Origin: Variovorax sp. J2L1-78
Lineage (GTDB): Bacteria; Pseudomonadota; Gammaproteobacteria; Burkholderiales; Burkholderiaceae_C
Direction of reading: 5' to 3'
DNA: 64,000 nt
Assembly: GCF_030317205.1 (NCBI RefSeq)
Contig: NZ_JASZYB010000001.1
Coordinates: forward strand, 2,604,001 to 2,668,000
Shown in pieces: positions 8,814 to 16,652 of the stretch. The notes under the pieces are model-generated. The model searched no databases and was not told the origin of the DNA. It saw only the letters and a list, made by a program, of their open reading frames with translations. Both the position numbers and the translations under genes were made by a program. Numbering within the stretch: position 1 is the first letter of the stretch; each line of letters opens with the position of its first letter.

Positions 8814-9716
8814 ATGAACATCAGCTTGCGCCAGATGCGCGCCTTTTCCGCCGTGGCGCGCGCCGGCAGCTTCACTGCGGCGGCGAAGCAGGTGAACCTC
8901 ACGCAGTCCGCCGTCAGCATGCTGGTGCAGCAGCTGGAAGAGGCGCTGGGTGTGACGCTGTTCGACCGCGGCGCGGCCGTCACGCTGACCGAAGCCGGCC
9001 GGCAACTACTGCCCCTGGCGCGCCGCATCCTTGATGACGTCAACCAGGTGGTCGAGGGCGCATCGGACCTGCGCTCGCTGCGCACCGGCCTGTTGCGCGT
9101 GGTCGCACCACAGATGCTGAGCTGCACCTGGATCTCGACGGTGCTGGGCGAGTTCGCGGCACTGCACCCGGACATCGGCCTGCGCGTGACCGACGCGACG
9201 ACCGACGACGTGGTGGGCGTGGTGCGACGCGGTGAGGCCGAGATCGGCGTCGGCCCCGAACGCACCGTGGGCGAAGACGTCACGCGAACCTTCCTGATGG
9301 ACGTGCCCATCCGCATGGTGTGCCCCGCGAAGCACCCGCTGGCCCAGCGACGCGGCGTCTCGTGGGACGAGCTGCGCGACGAGCGCTGGGTCATCTATTC
9401 GAGCGAGTTCAACCGGCAACTCGAACGCATCCTGCAGTCGCACGACGCCTCGCTGTCGATGCAGACGGCCGTCGAGGTCGGCTACCTGACGACCGCGCTC
9501 GCCATGGTTGGCGTGGGCTCTGGGCTGGCCGCGGTGCCCGACTACGCGCGCATGTTCGCGGACAACTTCAAGGTGCGTTTCGTGCCCTTGCGCGGGCCGG
9601 AGATCAGGCGGCAGTTCTATGTCTACCAACGGCGGGGGATGGCGCTGTCACCGGCTGCGGAAGCGTTCGTGGCAATGATGCAGCGGCACGCGGGGCGGAG
9701 TGCGGGGAAGGCTTGA
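8814..9716 (+). CDS. LysR-family transcriptional regulator of the hyuAB operon
   Basis: A 300-residue LTTR with the usual winged HTH: LRQMRAFSAVARAGSFTAAAKQVNLTQSAVSMLVQQLEEALGVTLFDR (about residues 5-52), then an effector-binding domain with the TTALAMVGVGSGLAAVP segment. The start at 8814 is chosen because the HTH then begins at residue 5; an upstream ATG would add 24 residues. It is divergent from the dadA-like/hyuAB/Bug/ridA operon with an ATC-N9-GAT palindrome between, so it probably controls that operon and itself. The effector is unknown. Confidence 0.92.
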   Translation: MNISLRQMRAFSAVARAGSFTAAAKQVNLTQSAVSMLVQQLEEALGVTLFDRGAAVTLTEAGRQLLPLARRILDDVNQVVEGASDLRSLRTGLLRVVAPQMLSCTWISTVLGEFAALHPDIGLRVTDATTDDVVGVVRRGEAEIGVGPERTVGEDVTRTFLMDVPIRMVCPAKHPLAQRRGVSWDELRDERWVIYSSEFNRQLERILQSHDASLSMQTAVEVGYLTTALAMVGVGSGLAAVPDYARMFADNFKVRFVPLRGPEIRRQFYVYQRRGMALSPAAEAFVAMMQRHAGRSAGKA

Positions 9717-10029
9717 TTGGTTGATGTCCGAGTGGCGTCGACGGGCGGTAGGGCTGTGGGCGGCAGACGACTGCGGTCCTTCGGACTTCGCTGCTGCTCC
9801 TCACGAAAGGCGGGGTCCGCGCAAACTCGCTACGCTCAAACACGCGCGGCCCTGATCCGCCTTTCGCTGCGGTGCTCGCCGCAGCCGGACAGCCGCCCAC
9901 AGCCCTACCGCCCACCGACGTGGACGCGATCGTTGTGCATCTCTGTCCGGCGAGCGCAGAGATTGCGCCACCCCGAAGCCCGGCAGGCGGTGCGGGCCGG
10001 GCGCTCTCACCGAAGCCAACGAAGAAGCG
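9717..10029. repeat. Gene-free spacer holding an element bounded by a perfect 22-bp inverted repeat
   Basis: Between two convergent regulators lies 313 bp without a credible gene. Perfect 22-base arms sit at 9743-9764 (beginning GGGCGGTAGGG) and 9892-9913 (ending CCTACCGCCC). The 127-bp interior has further internal complementarity, for example GGCGGGGTCCGCGC near 9812 and CTTTCGCTGCGG near 9871. Its minus-strand reading contains the phrase RVFERSEFARTP, which recurs as spurious protein in many Comamonadaceae genomes (from memory, not searched). It could be a REP- or MITE-like dispersed repeat that also ends both convergent transcripts. No target-site duplication is obvious. Confidence 0.6.
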
Positions 10030-10764
10030 TCAGCCCCGCACCTTCCCAGCCACCAGCCGCATCCCAGGCATCAGCTCCGCAGCCAGCTCCGGCCGCTCCA
10101 ACGCATAGTCCAGGTTCATCCGCGCAATCTCGACATGCTCCTCGCCCAGCGCCTGCGCGCGCGACCCCTGCCCCCGCTCGATCGCCTGCACCAGCGCGTG
10201 GTGCGTGCGGTGCGCCTGCCGCATCCACTGCTGGCCCTCTTCCATCGACGACTGCATCGGCAGCATCGCGCTCGGCGATGCGAAGGGCTGGCCGTCGAGC
10301 ATGTCCATCACACGGCGCAAGGCCGAGTTGCCGCAGCCGTCCATGATGAGTTTGTGGAAGCGGTCGTTCATCTCGACGTAAGCGGCGTAGTCGTCCAGTT
10401 CCATCGTCGGCTTGTTGACCGCCTTGTCGCCGTCGTCGAGGCATTCGTGCAGCTCGCGCATCAGCTGGCGCGGCGCACCGTCCTCGGCCAGCAAACGCGC
10501 CGCGAAGCCTTCGATCAGCCCGCGCACGCGGATCGCATCGGCGATTTCGCGCGAGGTGAAGCGGCGCATCTGGTAGCCGCCCGAGGGTGACTGCTCGATC
10601 AGCCCTTCGTGCTCCAGGCTCGTGAGCGCAAGCCGCACCGGCGTGCGCGAGGCACCGAGTTTTTCGGCCAGCGGGATCTCGGCGAGCCGCTCCCCGGGCA
10701 CGAATTCGCCCTTGAGGATCATGTCGCGCAGCTGGACCAGCACGCGGGATTGTTGGGAGTCCAT
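10030..10764 (-). CDS. GntR-family regulator with FCD ligand domain
   Basis: A 244-residue regulator: GntR winged HTH at about residues 8-70 (FVPGERLAEIPLAEKLGASRTPVRLALTSLEHEGLI), then an all-helical FCD domain with the metal-binding pattern expected around the conserved Asp/His residues (ELDDYAAYVEMNDRFHKLIM and RTHHALVQAIERGQ). The start at 10764 begins MDSQQSRVL; a TTG at 10785 is an alternative. It is divergent from the Rieske-oxygenase operon and two inverted copies of a 12-bp site lie between, so it is the likely repressor, released by the pathway substrate or an intermediate. Confidence 0.92.
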   Translation of the reverse strand: MDSQQSRVLVQLRDMILKGEFVPGERLAEIPLAEKLGASRTPVRLALTSLEHEGLIEQSPSGGYQMRRFTSREIADAIRVRGLIEGFAARLLAEDGAPRQLMRELHECLDDGDKAVNKPTMELDDYAAYVEMNDRFHKLIMDGCGNSALRRVMDMLDGQPFASPSAMLPMQSSMEEGQQWMRQAHRTHHALVQAIERGQGSRAQALGEEHVEIARMNLDYALERPELAAELMPGMRLVAGKVRG

Positions 10765-10847
10765 GGGATTCGCAAGGCGCAGCAAAGGAGGCCCATTCTA
10801 GGAGAGACACCCCACATGCACACAAGGGACAGACATTGGTCCGGTTG

Positions 10848-10859
10848 TTGCATACATTG
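10848..10859 (+). promoter_or_regulatory. Putative GntR operator, copy 1
   Basis: TTGCATACATTG, whose exact reverse complement recurs at 10993-11004. With flanks, TTGCATACATTGTnGAA is shared by both copies. The site lies 83 bases upstream of the gntR start in the 285-bp divergent region, which otherwise holds no gene. The TnGnATACAnT character resembles FCD-type GntR half-sites. Binding is inferred. Confidence 0.6.
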
Positions 10860-10992
10860 TTGAAAGCGATCCAAATCGGGATGTTGACGCACGTCAAAGG
10901 TGCACCTAGAACTCCGCGTTAACCCTCGATATCGACCGAATAACCCACCAAATTCATCGAAAGACGTTGACCTTCGACAAAGACAGCTTCGA

Positions 10993-11004
10993 CAATGTAT
11001 GCAA
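10993..11004 (-). promoter_or_regulatory. Putative GntR operator, copy 2 (inverted), with overlapping ATGC repeats
   Basis: CAATGTATGCAA is the inverted copy of the site at 10848-10859. It runs into ATGCAATTGCAT (10999-11010), a perfect 12-bp palindrome, and further ATGC steps to about 11020. It lies 45 bases before the oxygenase start, well placed to block the promoter or transcript. The two copies are 133 bases apart between their start positions, 10848 and 10993 minus 12, allowing either independent or looped binding. Confidence 0.6.
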
Positions 11005-11049
11005 TTGCATGCAATGCATGTTCGTCAAACCCTCGATGGAGCTCCACGC

Positions 11050-12384
11050 ATGATCAGCGCCGAACAGAACGATCTCATCACCCGGGTCGGCCCCGGGACG
11101 CCTGCCGGCCAGCTGCTGCGCCGCTACTGGCAGCCGGTGGCGATTTCGGACGAGCTCGCCGGGCCGCGCCCTGTGAAGCCTGTGAAATTGATGGGCCAGC
11201 ACTTCGTCCTGTTCCGCGACGAGAACGGCCAACTGGGCATGCTCGACCGCGACTGCCCCCACCGCGGCGCCGACCTGGCCTTCGGCCGGCTCGAGGGCGG
11301 CGGCCTGCGTTGCCCGTTCCACGGCTGGTTGTTCGACGTCAAGGGCACCTGCCTCGAAACCCCCGCCGAGCCGGTGGGCAGCAAGCTGTGCACGCGCATC
11401 AAGCAGGCGGCCTACCCGGTCGTCGAGAAGAGCGGAACCATCTTCGCGTACATCGGCGAAGGCGAGCCGCCCGCATTCCCCGACTTCGACTGCTTCGTCG
11501 CGCCCGACACCCACACCTTCGCCTTCAAGGGCCTGTTCGAATGCAACTGGCTGCAGGCGCTCGAGGTGGGCATCGACCCGGCGCACGCGTCGTACCTGCA
11601 CCGCTTCTTCGAGGACGAGGACACGTCGGAGAGCTATGGCAAGCAGTTCCGCGGCGCGTCGGCGGACTCCGACCTGCCCATCACCAAGGTGCTGCGCGAA
11701 TTCGACCTGCCCGAGATCAACGTCGACGGCACCGACTACGGCATGCGCCTGACCACGCTGCGCAAGGTGTCGGACACCGACACGCACGTGCGCGTCACCA
11801 ACGTCGTGTTCCCGCAGGCCTTCGTGATCCCGATGAGCACCGAGATGACCATCTCGCAATGGCATGTGCCGGTCGACGACACGCACTGCTACTGGTATGC
11901 CATCTTCACCAGCTTCACCGGCCCGGTGAACAAGCAGCAGATGCGCGACCAGCGCCTGGAACTGTACGAACTGCCGAACTACACCTCGCGCAAGAACAAG
12001 CGCAACGACTACGGCTACGACGTCAACGAACAGCTCACCAAGACCTACACCGGCATGGGCGAGGACATCAACGTGCACGACCAGTGGGCCGTCGAGTCGC
12101 AAGGCCCGATCCAGGACCGCACGCGCGAGCACCTGGGCACGACCGACAAGGGGATCATTGCCTACCGCCGCATGCTGGTGAAGGCCATCGAAAGCACGCA
12201 GGCCGGCGAAGGCGCGCCGATGGTTATCGGCCAGGAACAGGCGAGCGCCATGTCGGGCCCGCCCTCGATCGACGGCGTGAACGAGAAGGCCGGCGAAGGC
12301 GTGGGCCCGGAAGCGTACTGGCAGCAGGCCGACCGCGAGCGCCGCCTGAACTCCACCTGGGCCGCCGCGCGGCTCGGCGCTTGA
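11050..12384 (+). CDS. Rieske non-heme iron oxygenase, single-subunit phthalate-oxygenase type
   Basis: A 444-residue oxygenase alpha subunit. The Rieske [2Fe-2S] ligands are C69, H71, C88 and H91 (CPH-x16-CPFH). The mononuclear iron site shows D176-P-x-H179-x4-H184 in GIDPAHASYLH. The N-terminal QNDLITRVGPGTPAGQLLRRYWQPVA is typical of the homotrimeric group that includes phthalate 4,5-dioxygenase and related demethylases or monooxygenases, not of the alpha-beta aniline dioxygenase type. No beta subunit gene is present. The ATG at 11050 has GGAG eight bases upstream; an open frame reaches back to 10900 through the operator region. It opens the operon, followed 13 bases later by the ligase. 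Probable job: hydroxylate or dealkylate a gamma-glutamylated amine, using the encoded ferredoxin and reductase. Substrate unknown. Confidence 0.92.
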   Translation: MISAEQNDLITRVGPGTPAGQLLRRYWQPVAISDELAGPRPVKPVKLMGQHFVLFRDENGQLGMLDRDCPHRGADLAFGRLEGGGLRCPFHGWLFDVKGTCLETPAEPVGSKLCTRIKQAAYPVVEKSGTIFAYIGEGEPPAFPDFDCFVAPDTHTFAFKGLFECNWLQALEVGIDPAHASYLHRFFEDEDTSESYGKQFRGASADSDLPITKVLREFDLPEINVDGTDYGMRLTTLRKVSDTDTHVRVTNVVFPQAFVIPMSTEMTISQWHVPVDDTHCYWYAIFTSFTGPVNKQQMRDQRLELYELPNYTSRKNKRNDYGYDVNEQLTKTYTGMGEDINVHDQWAVESQGPIQDRTREHLGTTDKGIIAYRRMLVKAIESTQAGEGAPMVIGQEQASAMSGPPSIDGVNEKAGEGVGPEAYWQQADRERRLNSTWAAARLGA

Positions 12385-12397
12385 GGCACTGCACGTC

Positions 12398-13837
12398 ATG
12401 AGCAATTTCGTGAATCGCTTCGGCCTGTGGTCCGGCGACCAGGAGAAGCAGGCGAAGGAACTGGTGCGCCGGCTGGACAGCGGCGAGGTCGACGTGGTGC
12501 GCTTCGCGTTCCCCGACCAGCACGGCATCCTGCGCGGCAAGACGCTGGTGGCCAGCGAGGCGCGCGACGCGCTGTGGGACGGCGTGAACCTCACGTCGAC
12601 CCTGCTCGCCAAGGACACCTCGCACAAGACCGTGTTCCCGGTGTTCAGCGCCGGCGGCGGCTTCGCCATGGAAGGCTTCCAGGGCGGCGCCGACTTCACC
12701 GTGGTGGCCGACCCCGCCACCTTCAAGGTGCTGCCGTGGTCGCCGCGCACCGGCTGGGTCCTGTGCGATGCCTACATGGCCGACGGCAAGCCCTGCCCCT
12801 TCGCCACGCGTCAGATCCTGCAGCGCGCGGTCAAGCAGCTCGACGAACTCGGCCTGGACTTCATCGCCGGGCTCGAGGTCGAGTTCCATGTCTTCAAGCT
12901 CGACGACCCGCGCCTGGGCCTGGGCGACTCGGGCCAGCCGGGCGAACCGCCGCGCGTGTCGCTGCTGTCGCACGGCCACCAGTACCTCACGGAGTTGCGC
13001 TACGACCGGCTCGACCCGGTGATGGAGCTGCTGCGATCCAACCTGATCGCGCTCGGCCTGCCGCTGCGCTCGCTGGAAATCGAATACGGCCCGAGCCAGT
13101 TCGAGCTGACCTTCGGCCCGACCGCGGGCGTTCTGCCCGCCGACACCATGGTGCTGCTGCGCAGCGCCATCAAGCAGATCTGCCAGCGCGCCGGCTACCA
13201 CGCCACCTTCATGTGCCGGCCGAAGATCCCGAACGTGATGTCCAGCGGCTGGCACCTGCACCAGTCGCTGCGCCGCAAGAGCGACGGCGTCAACGCCTTC
13301 ATGCCAGAGGCCGACGGCCAGGACCTGAGCCCCCTCGGCCTGCACTACCTCGGCGGCCTGAAGGAACACGCCTGCGGCGCCGCGGCACTCGCGAGCCCGA
13401 CCATCAACGGCTACCGCCGCTACCGCCCCTTCTCGCTGGCACCCGACCGCGCCATCTGGGCGCGTGACAACCGCGGCGCGATGCTGCGCGTGCTCGGCGG
13501 CCCGGGCCAGAAGGCGACGCGCATCGAGAACCGCGTGGGCGAGCCGACTGCCAATCCCTACCTCTACCTCGCGTCGCAGCTCTTCTCGGGGCTCGACGGC
13601 ATCCGCCACCAGACCGACCCCGGCCCCTCGGCCGATGCGCCCTACGAAACGCCTGCCCAGCAGCTGCCGCGTTCGCTCGGTGACGCGCTGGCCTGCCTGC
13701 GCGCCGACGAGATGCTCAACGCGCAGATGGGCAAGACCTTCGTCGACTACCTCTGCCACATCAAGGAAGCGGAGATCGCCCGCTTCAACCTCGACGTCAG
13801 CGAATGGGAACATCGCGAGTACTTCGACATGTTTTAA
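12398..13837 (+). CDS. Glutamine-synthetase-like ligase (probable gamma-glutamylamide synthetase)
   Basis: A 479-residue member of the GS superfamily. Active-site features are kept: E160-x-E162 in GLEVEFHVF, SLEIEYGPSQFE (E227, E229, E236), GWHLHQSL (H286, H288), the NGYRRYRPFSLAPDRAIWARDNRGAMLRV block, and IENRVGEPTANPYL. It differs from housekeeping GlnA in many surrounding positions and sits inside a catabolic operon. Known relatives in such places join glutamate to amines (aniline, isopropylamine, methylamine, putrescine) using ATP. I infer the same here, giving a gamma-glutamyl adduct for the upstream oxygenase. The amine is not known, and ammonia as substrate is not excluded. Confidence 0.85.
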   Translation: MSNFVNRFGLWSGDQEKQAKELVRRLDSGEVDVVRFAFPDQHGILRGKTLVASEARDALWDGVNLTSTLLAKDTSHKTVFPVFSAGGGFAMEGFQGGADFTVVADPATFKVLPWSPRTGWVLCDAYMADGKPCPFATRQILQRAVKQLDELGLDFIAGLEVEFHVFKLDDPRLGLGDSGQPGEPPRVSLLSHGHQYLTELRYDRLDPVMELLRSNLIALGLPLRSLEIEYGPSQFELTFGPTAGVLPADTMVLLRSAIKQICQRAGYHATFMCRPKIPNVMSSGWHLHQSLRRKSDGVNAFMPEADGQDLSPLGLHYLGGLKEHACGAAALASPTINGYRRYRPFSLAPDRAIWARDNRGAMLRVLGGPGQKATRIENRVGEPTANPYLYLASQLFSGLDGIRHQTDPGPSADAPYETPAQQLPRSLGDALACLRADEMLNAQMGKTFVDYLCHIKEAEIARFNLDVSEWEHREYFDMF

Positions 13838-13847
13838 GCAGACCACG

Positions 13848-14171
13848 ATGCCCACGATCCACTACATCCTCAAAGACGGCAGCACCCGCAGCATCGACGC
13901 CAAGCCCGGCAGCAGCGTGATGGAGAACGCCGTGCGCAACAACGTGCGCGGCATCGACGCCGAATGCGGCGGCTCCTGCTCCTGCGCCACCTGTCACGTC
14001 TATGTCGACGACGCCTTCGTCGCCCTGCTGCCACCGGCCGACGACATGGAGAACGACTTGCTCGACGGCGTCGCCTCCGAGCGCCAGCCCGGCAGCCGCC
14101 TGAGCTGCCAGATCACGATGACGGCCGACCTCGACGGCCTGACCGTGCGCGTGCCCGAGACGCAGATCTGA
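13848..14171 (+). CDS. [2Fe-2S] ferredoxin, adrenodoxin/putidaredoxin type
   Basis: A 107-residue ferredoxin. Ligands are C40-x5-C46-x2-C49 and C87, with the typical CGGSCSCATCHVYV loop, MENDLLDGVASERQPGSRLSCQI following, and an acidic interaction surface. It is expected to carry electrons from the FAD reductase encoded next to the Rieske oxygenase. The ATG follows the ligase stop by ten bases, and its TGA overlaps the reductase ATG by one base. Chloroplast-type ferredoxin spacing (C-x4-C-x2-C) is excluded by the observed spacing. Confidence 0.93.
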   Translation: MPTIHYILKDGSTRSIDAKPGSSVMENAVRNNVRGIDAECGGSCSCATCHVYVDDAFVALLPPADDMENDLLDGVASERQPGSRLSCQITMTADLDGLTVRVPETQI

Positions 14172-15415
14172 TGCCCGGCACCAAGACCCTCGTCATCGTC
14201 GGCGCGTCGTACGCCGGCGTGCAGCTCGCCGCCACCGCGCGGGAGCTCGGCTTCGAGGAGCCGATCACGATCCTCGGCGACGAACGCCACCTGCCCTACC
14301 AGCGGCCGCCGCTGTCGAAGGGGCTGCTCACCGGCAAGACGACGGTCGACCAGCTGCAACTGCGCGGCCCCGACTTCTTCACGCAGAACCGCATCGACCT
14401 GCAGCTCGGCCAGCGCGCCGCCGCGGTCGACGCCGGTGCGCGCACGGTCACGCTCGCCGATGGCCGCACGCTCGACTACGGCTGGCTCGCGCTGACGACC
14501 GGTGCGCGCTGCCGGCCCTTCACGGTGCCGGGCGCCGAACTCGACGGCGTCGTCGAACTGCGCACGCTCGACGACGCCCTGCGCGTAGCCGACGCGGCCG
14601 GCCGCACGAAGCGCGCCTGCGTGATCGGCGGCGGCTTCATCGGCCTCGAAGTGGCATCGGCGCTGCGCACGCGCGGCGTCGAGGTCACGGTAGTCGAGGC
14701 CCAGCCGCACCTGTTGACGCGCAGCTTCCCGCCGATCATGTCGGCCTATGTCGAGAACGCCCACCGGCGCCGCGGCATCGAACTGCTGACGGGCCGCGGC
14801 GTGCGCGCCCTGCACGGCACCCACGGGCAGGTCTACGCGGTCGAACTGACGGACGGCCACCGCGTGGACTGCGACCTGGTGGTGCTCGGCGTCGGCGTGC
14901 TGCCGAACGTCGAACTGGCGCAGGCCGCGCGCCTGGCGGTCGACAACGGCATCGTGGTCGACGCGTTCGGCCGCACTTCGGCACCGCGCGTGCTGTCGGC
15001 CGGCGACGTGGCGTCGATGGCGCTCGCGCCGGTGCCCGGGGGCCCGGCACGGGTGCGGCTCGAATCCATTCAAGCGGCCAACGACGGTGCACGTGCCGCA
15101 GCCTCGGTGGTGGTCGGGCGCGAACAGCCCAACACCGCGGTGCCGTGGTTCTGGAGCGACCAGTTCGACCTCAAGTTCCAGATGGCCGGCCTGCCGGTGC
15201 ACGGCGACGAGGTCGTCACCCGCGGCGACATCGCCAGCGACAAGTTCAGCCTGTTCTACCTGCGCGACGGCGTGCTGGTCGGCGCGCACTCGGTCAACAA
15301 GCCGGCCGAGCACATGCAGAGCCGCAAGCTGATCGCCGCCCGCGCACGGCCCACGGCCGCGCAACTGGCCGACACCTCCTTCGACCTGAAGACCGTGCCC
15401 ACCGCGACACCCTGA
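14171..15415 (+). CDS. FAD-dependent NAD(P)H-ferredoxin reductase
   Basis: A 414-residue class of putidaredoxin/biphenyl-dioxygenase reductase. The FAD Rossmann motif is VGASYAG (10-16), RPPLSKGLL follows, the NAD(P)H motif is GGGFIG (153-158), and the second FAD motif is SAGDVA near residue 277. A C-terminal reductase domain ends the protein. It should reduce the adjacent ferredoxin. The start is fixed by the TGATG overlap with the ferredoxin gene; the frame is open further upstream to 13964 but out of family. Together the three genes give a self-contained electron chain, so the oxygenase need not borrow a host reductase. Confidence 0.92.
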   Translation: MPGTKTLVIVGASYAGVQLAATARELGFEEPITILGDERHLPYQRPPLSKGLLTGKTTVDQLQLRGPDFFTQNRIDLQLGQRAAAVDAGARTVTLADGRTLDYGWLALTTGARCRPFTVPGAELDGVVELRTLDDALRVADAAGRTKRACVIGGGFIGLEVASALRTRGVEVTVVEAQPHLLTRSFPPIMSAYVENAHRRRGIELLTGRGVRALHGTHGQVYAVELTDGHRVDCDLVVLGVGVLPNVELAQAARLAVDNGIVVDAFGRTSAPRVLSAGDVASMALAPVPGGPARVRLESIQAANDGARAAASVVVGREQPNTAVPWFWSDQFDLKFQMAGLPVHGDEVVTRGDIASDKFSLFYLRDGVLVGAHSVNKPAEHMQSRKLIAARARPTAAQLADTSFDLKTVPTATP

Positions 15416-15443
15416 TCCTTTCCGCAACCCTCGGAGTTCCACG

Positions 15444-16640
15444 ATGAAGATGACCAAGCGAACCACCCTCGCCACCCTCGCGCTTGCCGCACTCACGACC
15501 CTGGGCGCGTTCGGCGCGCACGCGGCCGACGAGCCGCTGCGCATCGGCCTGATCGGCACCTACTCCGGTCCGTACGCCGACTACGGCCGCCAGTTCGACG
15601 CCGGCGTCGCGCTGTACCTGAAGGAACACGGCGGCAAGATCGCGGGCCGCACCGTCGAAGTCATCAAGAAGGACACGGCGGGCCCCGCACCCGACGCCGC
15701 CAAGCGCATCGCGCAGGAACTCGTCGTGCGCGACAAGGTGAACATCCTCACCGGCCTCGACTTCAGCCCCAACGCCTATGCGGTGAGCGCCATCGCCACG
15801 CAGGCGAAGATCCCGACCATCGTGATGAACGCCTCGTCGTCGGCCATCACGAGCAGCTCGCCGTACGTGGCGCGCCTGTCGTTCACCGTGCAGCAGGTGT
15901 CCGACCCGATGGCGCGCTGGATGATCAGGAACGGCATCAAGGAGTCGTACGTGGTCGTGGCCGACTACGCGTCGGGCACTGACTCGTTCACCGCCTTCAA
16001 AAAGGCCTTCGAAGAAGGCGGCGGCAAGATCCTCGGCGAGCTGCGCACGCCGATGAACAACCCCGACTTCTCGGCCTACGTGCAGCGCCTGAAGGACGCG
16101 AAGCCGCAATCGGTGTTCTTCTTCTTCCCCTCGGGCGTGATGCCGCCGGCCTTCCTGAAGGTCTGGAAGGAACGCGGCATGGACGAAGCCGGCATCAAGC
16201 TCTTCGCGACCGGCGAAGCTACCGACGATAGCTACCTGGACGCGACCGGCGACGTGGCGCTGGGCCTGGTCACCGCCCACCACTACTCGTACGCCCACCC
16301 GTCGCCGAAGAACCAGAAGTTCGTGAAGGACTTCGTCGCGCAGTTCGGCACCTCGATGCGCCCGAGCTATTTCGCCGTGACCGCCTACGACGCCATGGCC
16401 GCCATCGACCTGGCGCTCGCCAAGACCAAGGGCGACGTGTCGGGCGACAAGGTGATGGATGCGCTCAAGGGCCTGAGCTTCGAGAGCCCGCGCGGCCCGA
16501 TCGAAATCGACCCGGTCACGCGCGACATCGTGCAGACCGTCTACATCCGCAAGACCGAGAAGGTCGACGGCAAGCTGGTGAACGTCGAGTTCGACAAGTT
16601 CGACAAGGTCAAGGACCCGGCCAAGGAAGCAGCGAAGTAA
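15444..16640 (+). CDS. Branched-chain-amino-acid-type ABC transporter, periplasmic binding protein
   Basis: A 398-residue LivK-like protein. The signal peptide ends at about AHA-ADEP (residues 26-31), followed by LRIGLIGTYSGPYADYGRQFDAGVALYL, the family's first strand and helix, then LTGLDFSPNAYAVSAIATQAKIPTIVMNA. A GGAG sits eight bases before the ATG. Proteins of this clan (HAAT) bind amino acids, amides, urea and aromatic acids, so the name does not fix the ligand. Its position between the oxygenase set and the permease genes indicates that it delivers the pathway substrate. Confidence 0.92.
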   Translation: MKMTKRTTLATLALAALTTLGAFGAHAADEPLRIGLIGTYSGPYADYGRQFDAGVALYLKEHGGKIAGRTVEVIKKDTAGPAPDAAKRIAQELVVRDKVNILTGLDFSPNAYAVSAIATQAKIPTIVMNASSSAITSSSPYVARLSFTVQQVSDPMARWMIRNGIKESYVVVADYASGTDSFTAFKKAFEEGGGKILGELRTPMNNPDFSAYVQRLKDAKPQSVFFFFPSGVMPPAFLKVWKERGMDEAGIKLFATGEATDDSYLDATGDVALGLVTAHHYSYAHPSPKNQKFVKDFVAQFGTSMRPSYFAVTAYDAMAAIDLALAKTKGDVSGDKVMDALKGLSFESPRGPIEIDPVTRDIVQTVYIRKTEKVDGKLVNVEFDKFDKVKDPAKEAAK

Positions 16641-16652
16641 CCGGACCACGCC

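Noticed and set aside
9602..9915. Minus-strand 103-residue ORF over the repeat
   Set aside because: It contains the recurrent RVFERSEFARTP phrase, spans an inverted repeat, and overlaps the end of a real gene.
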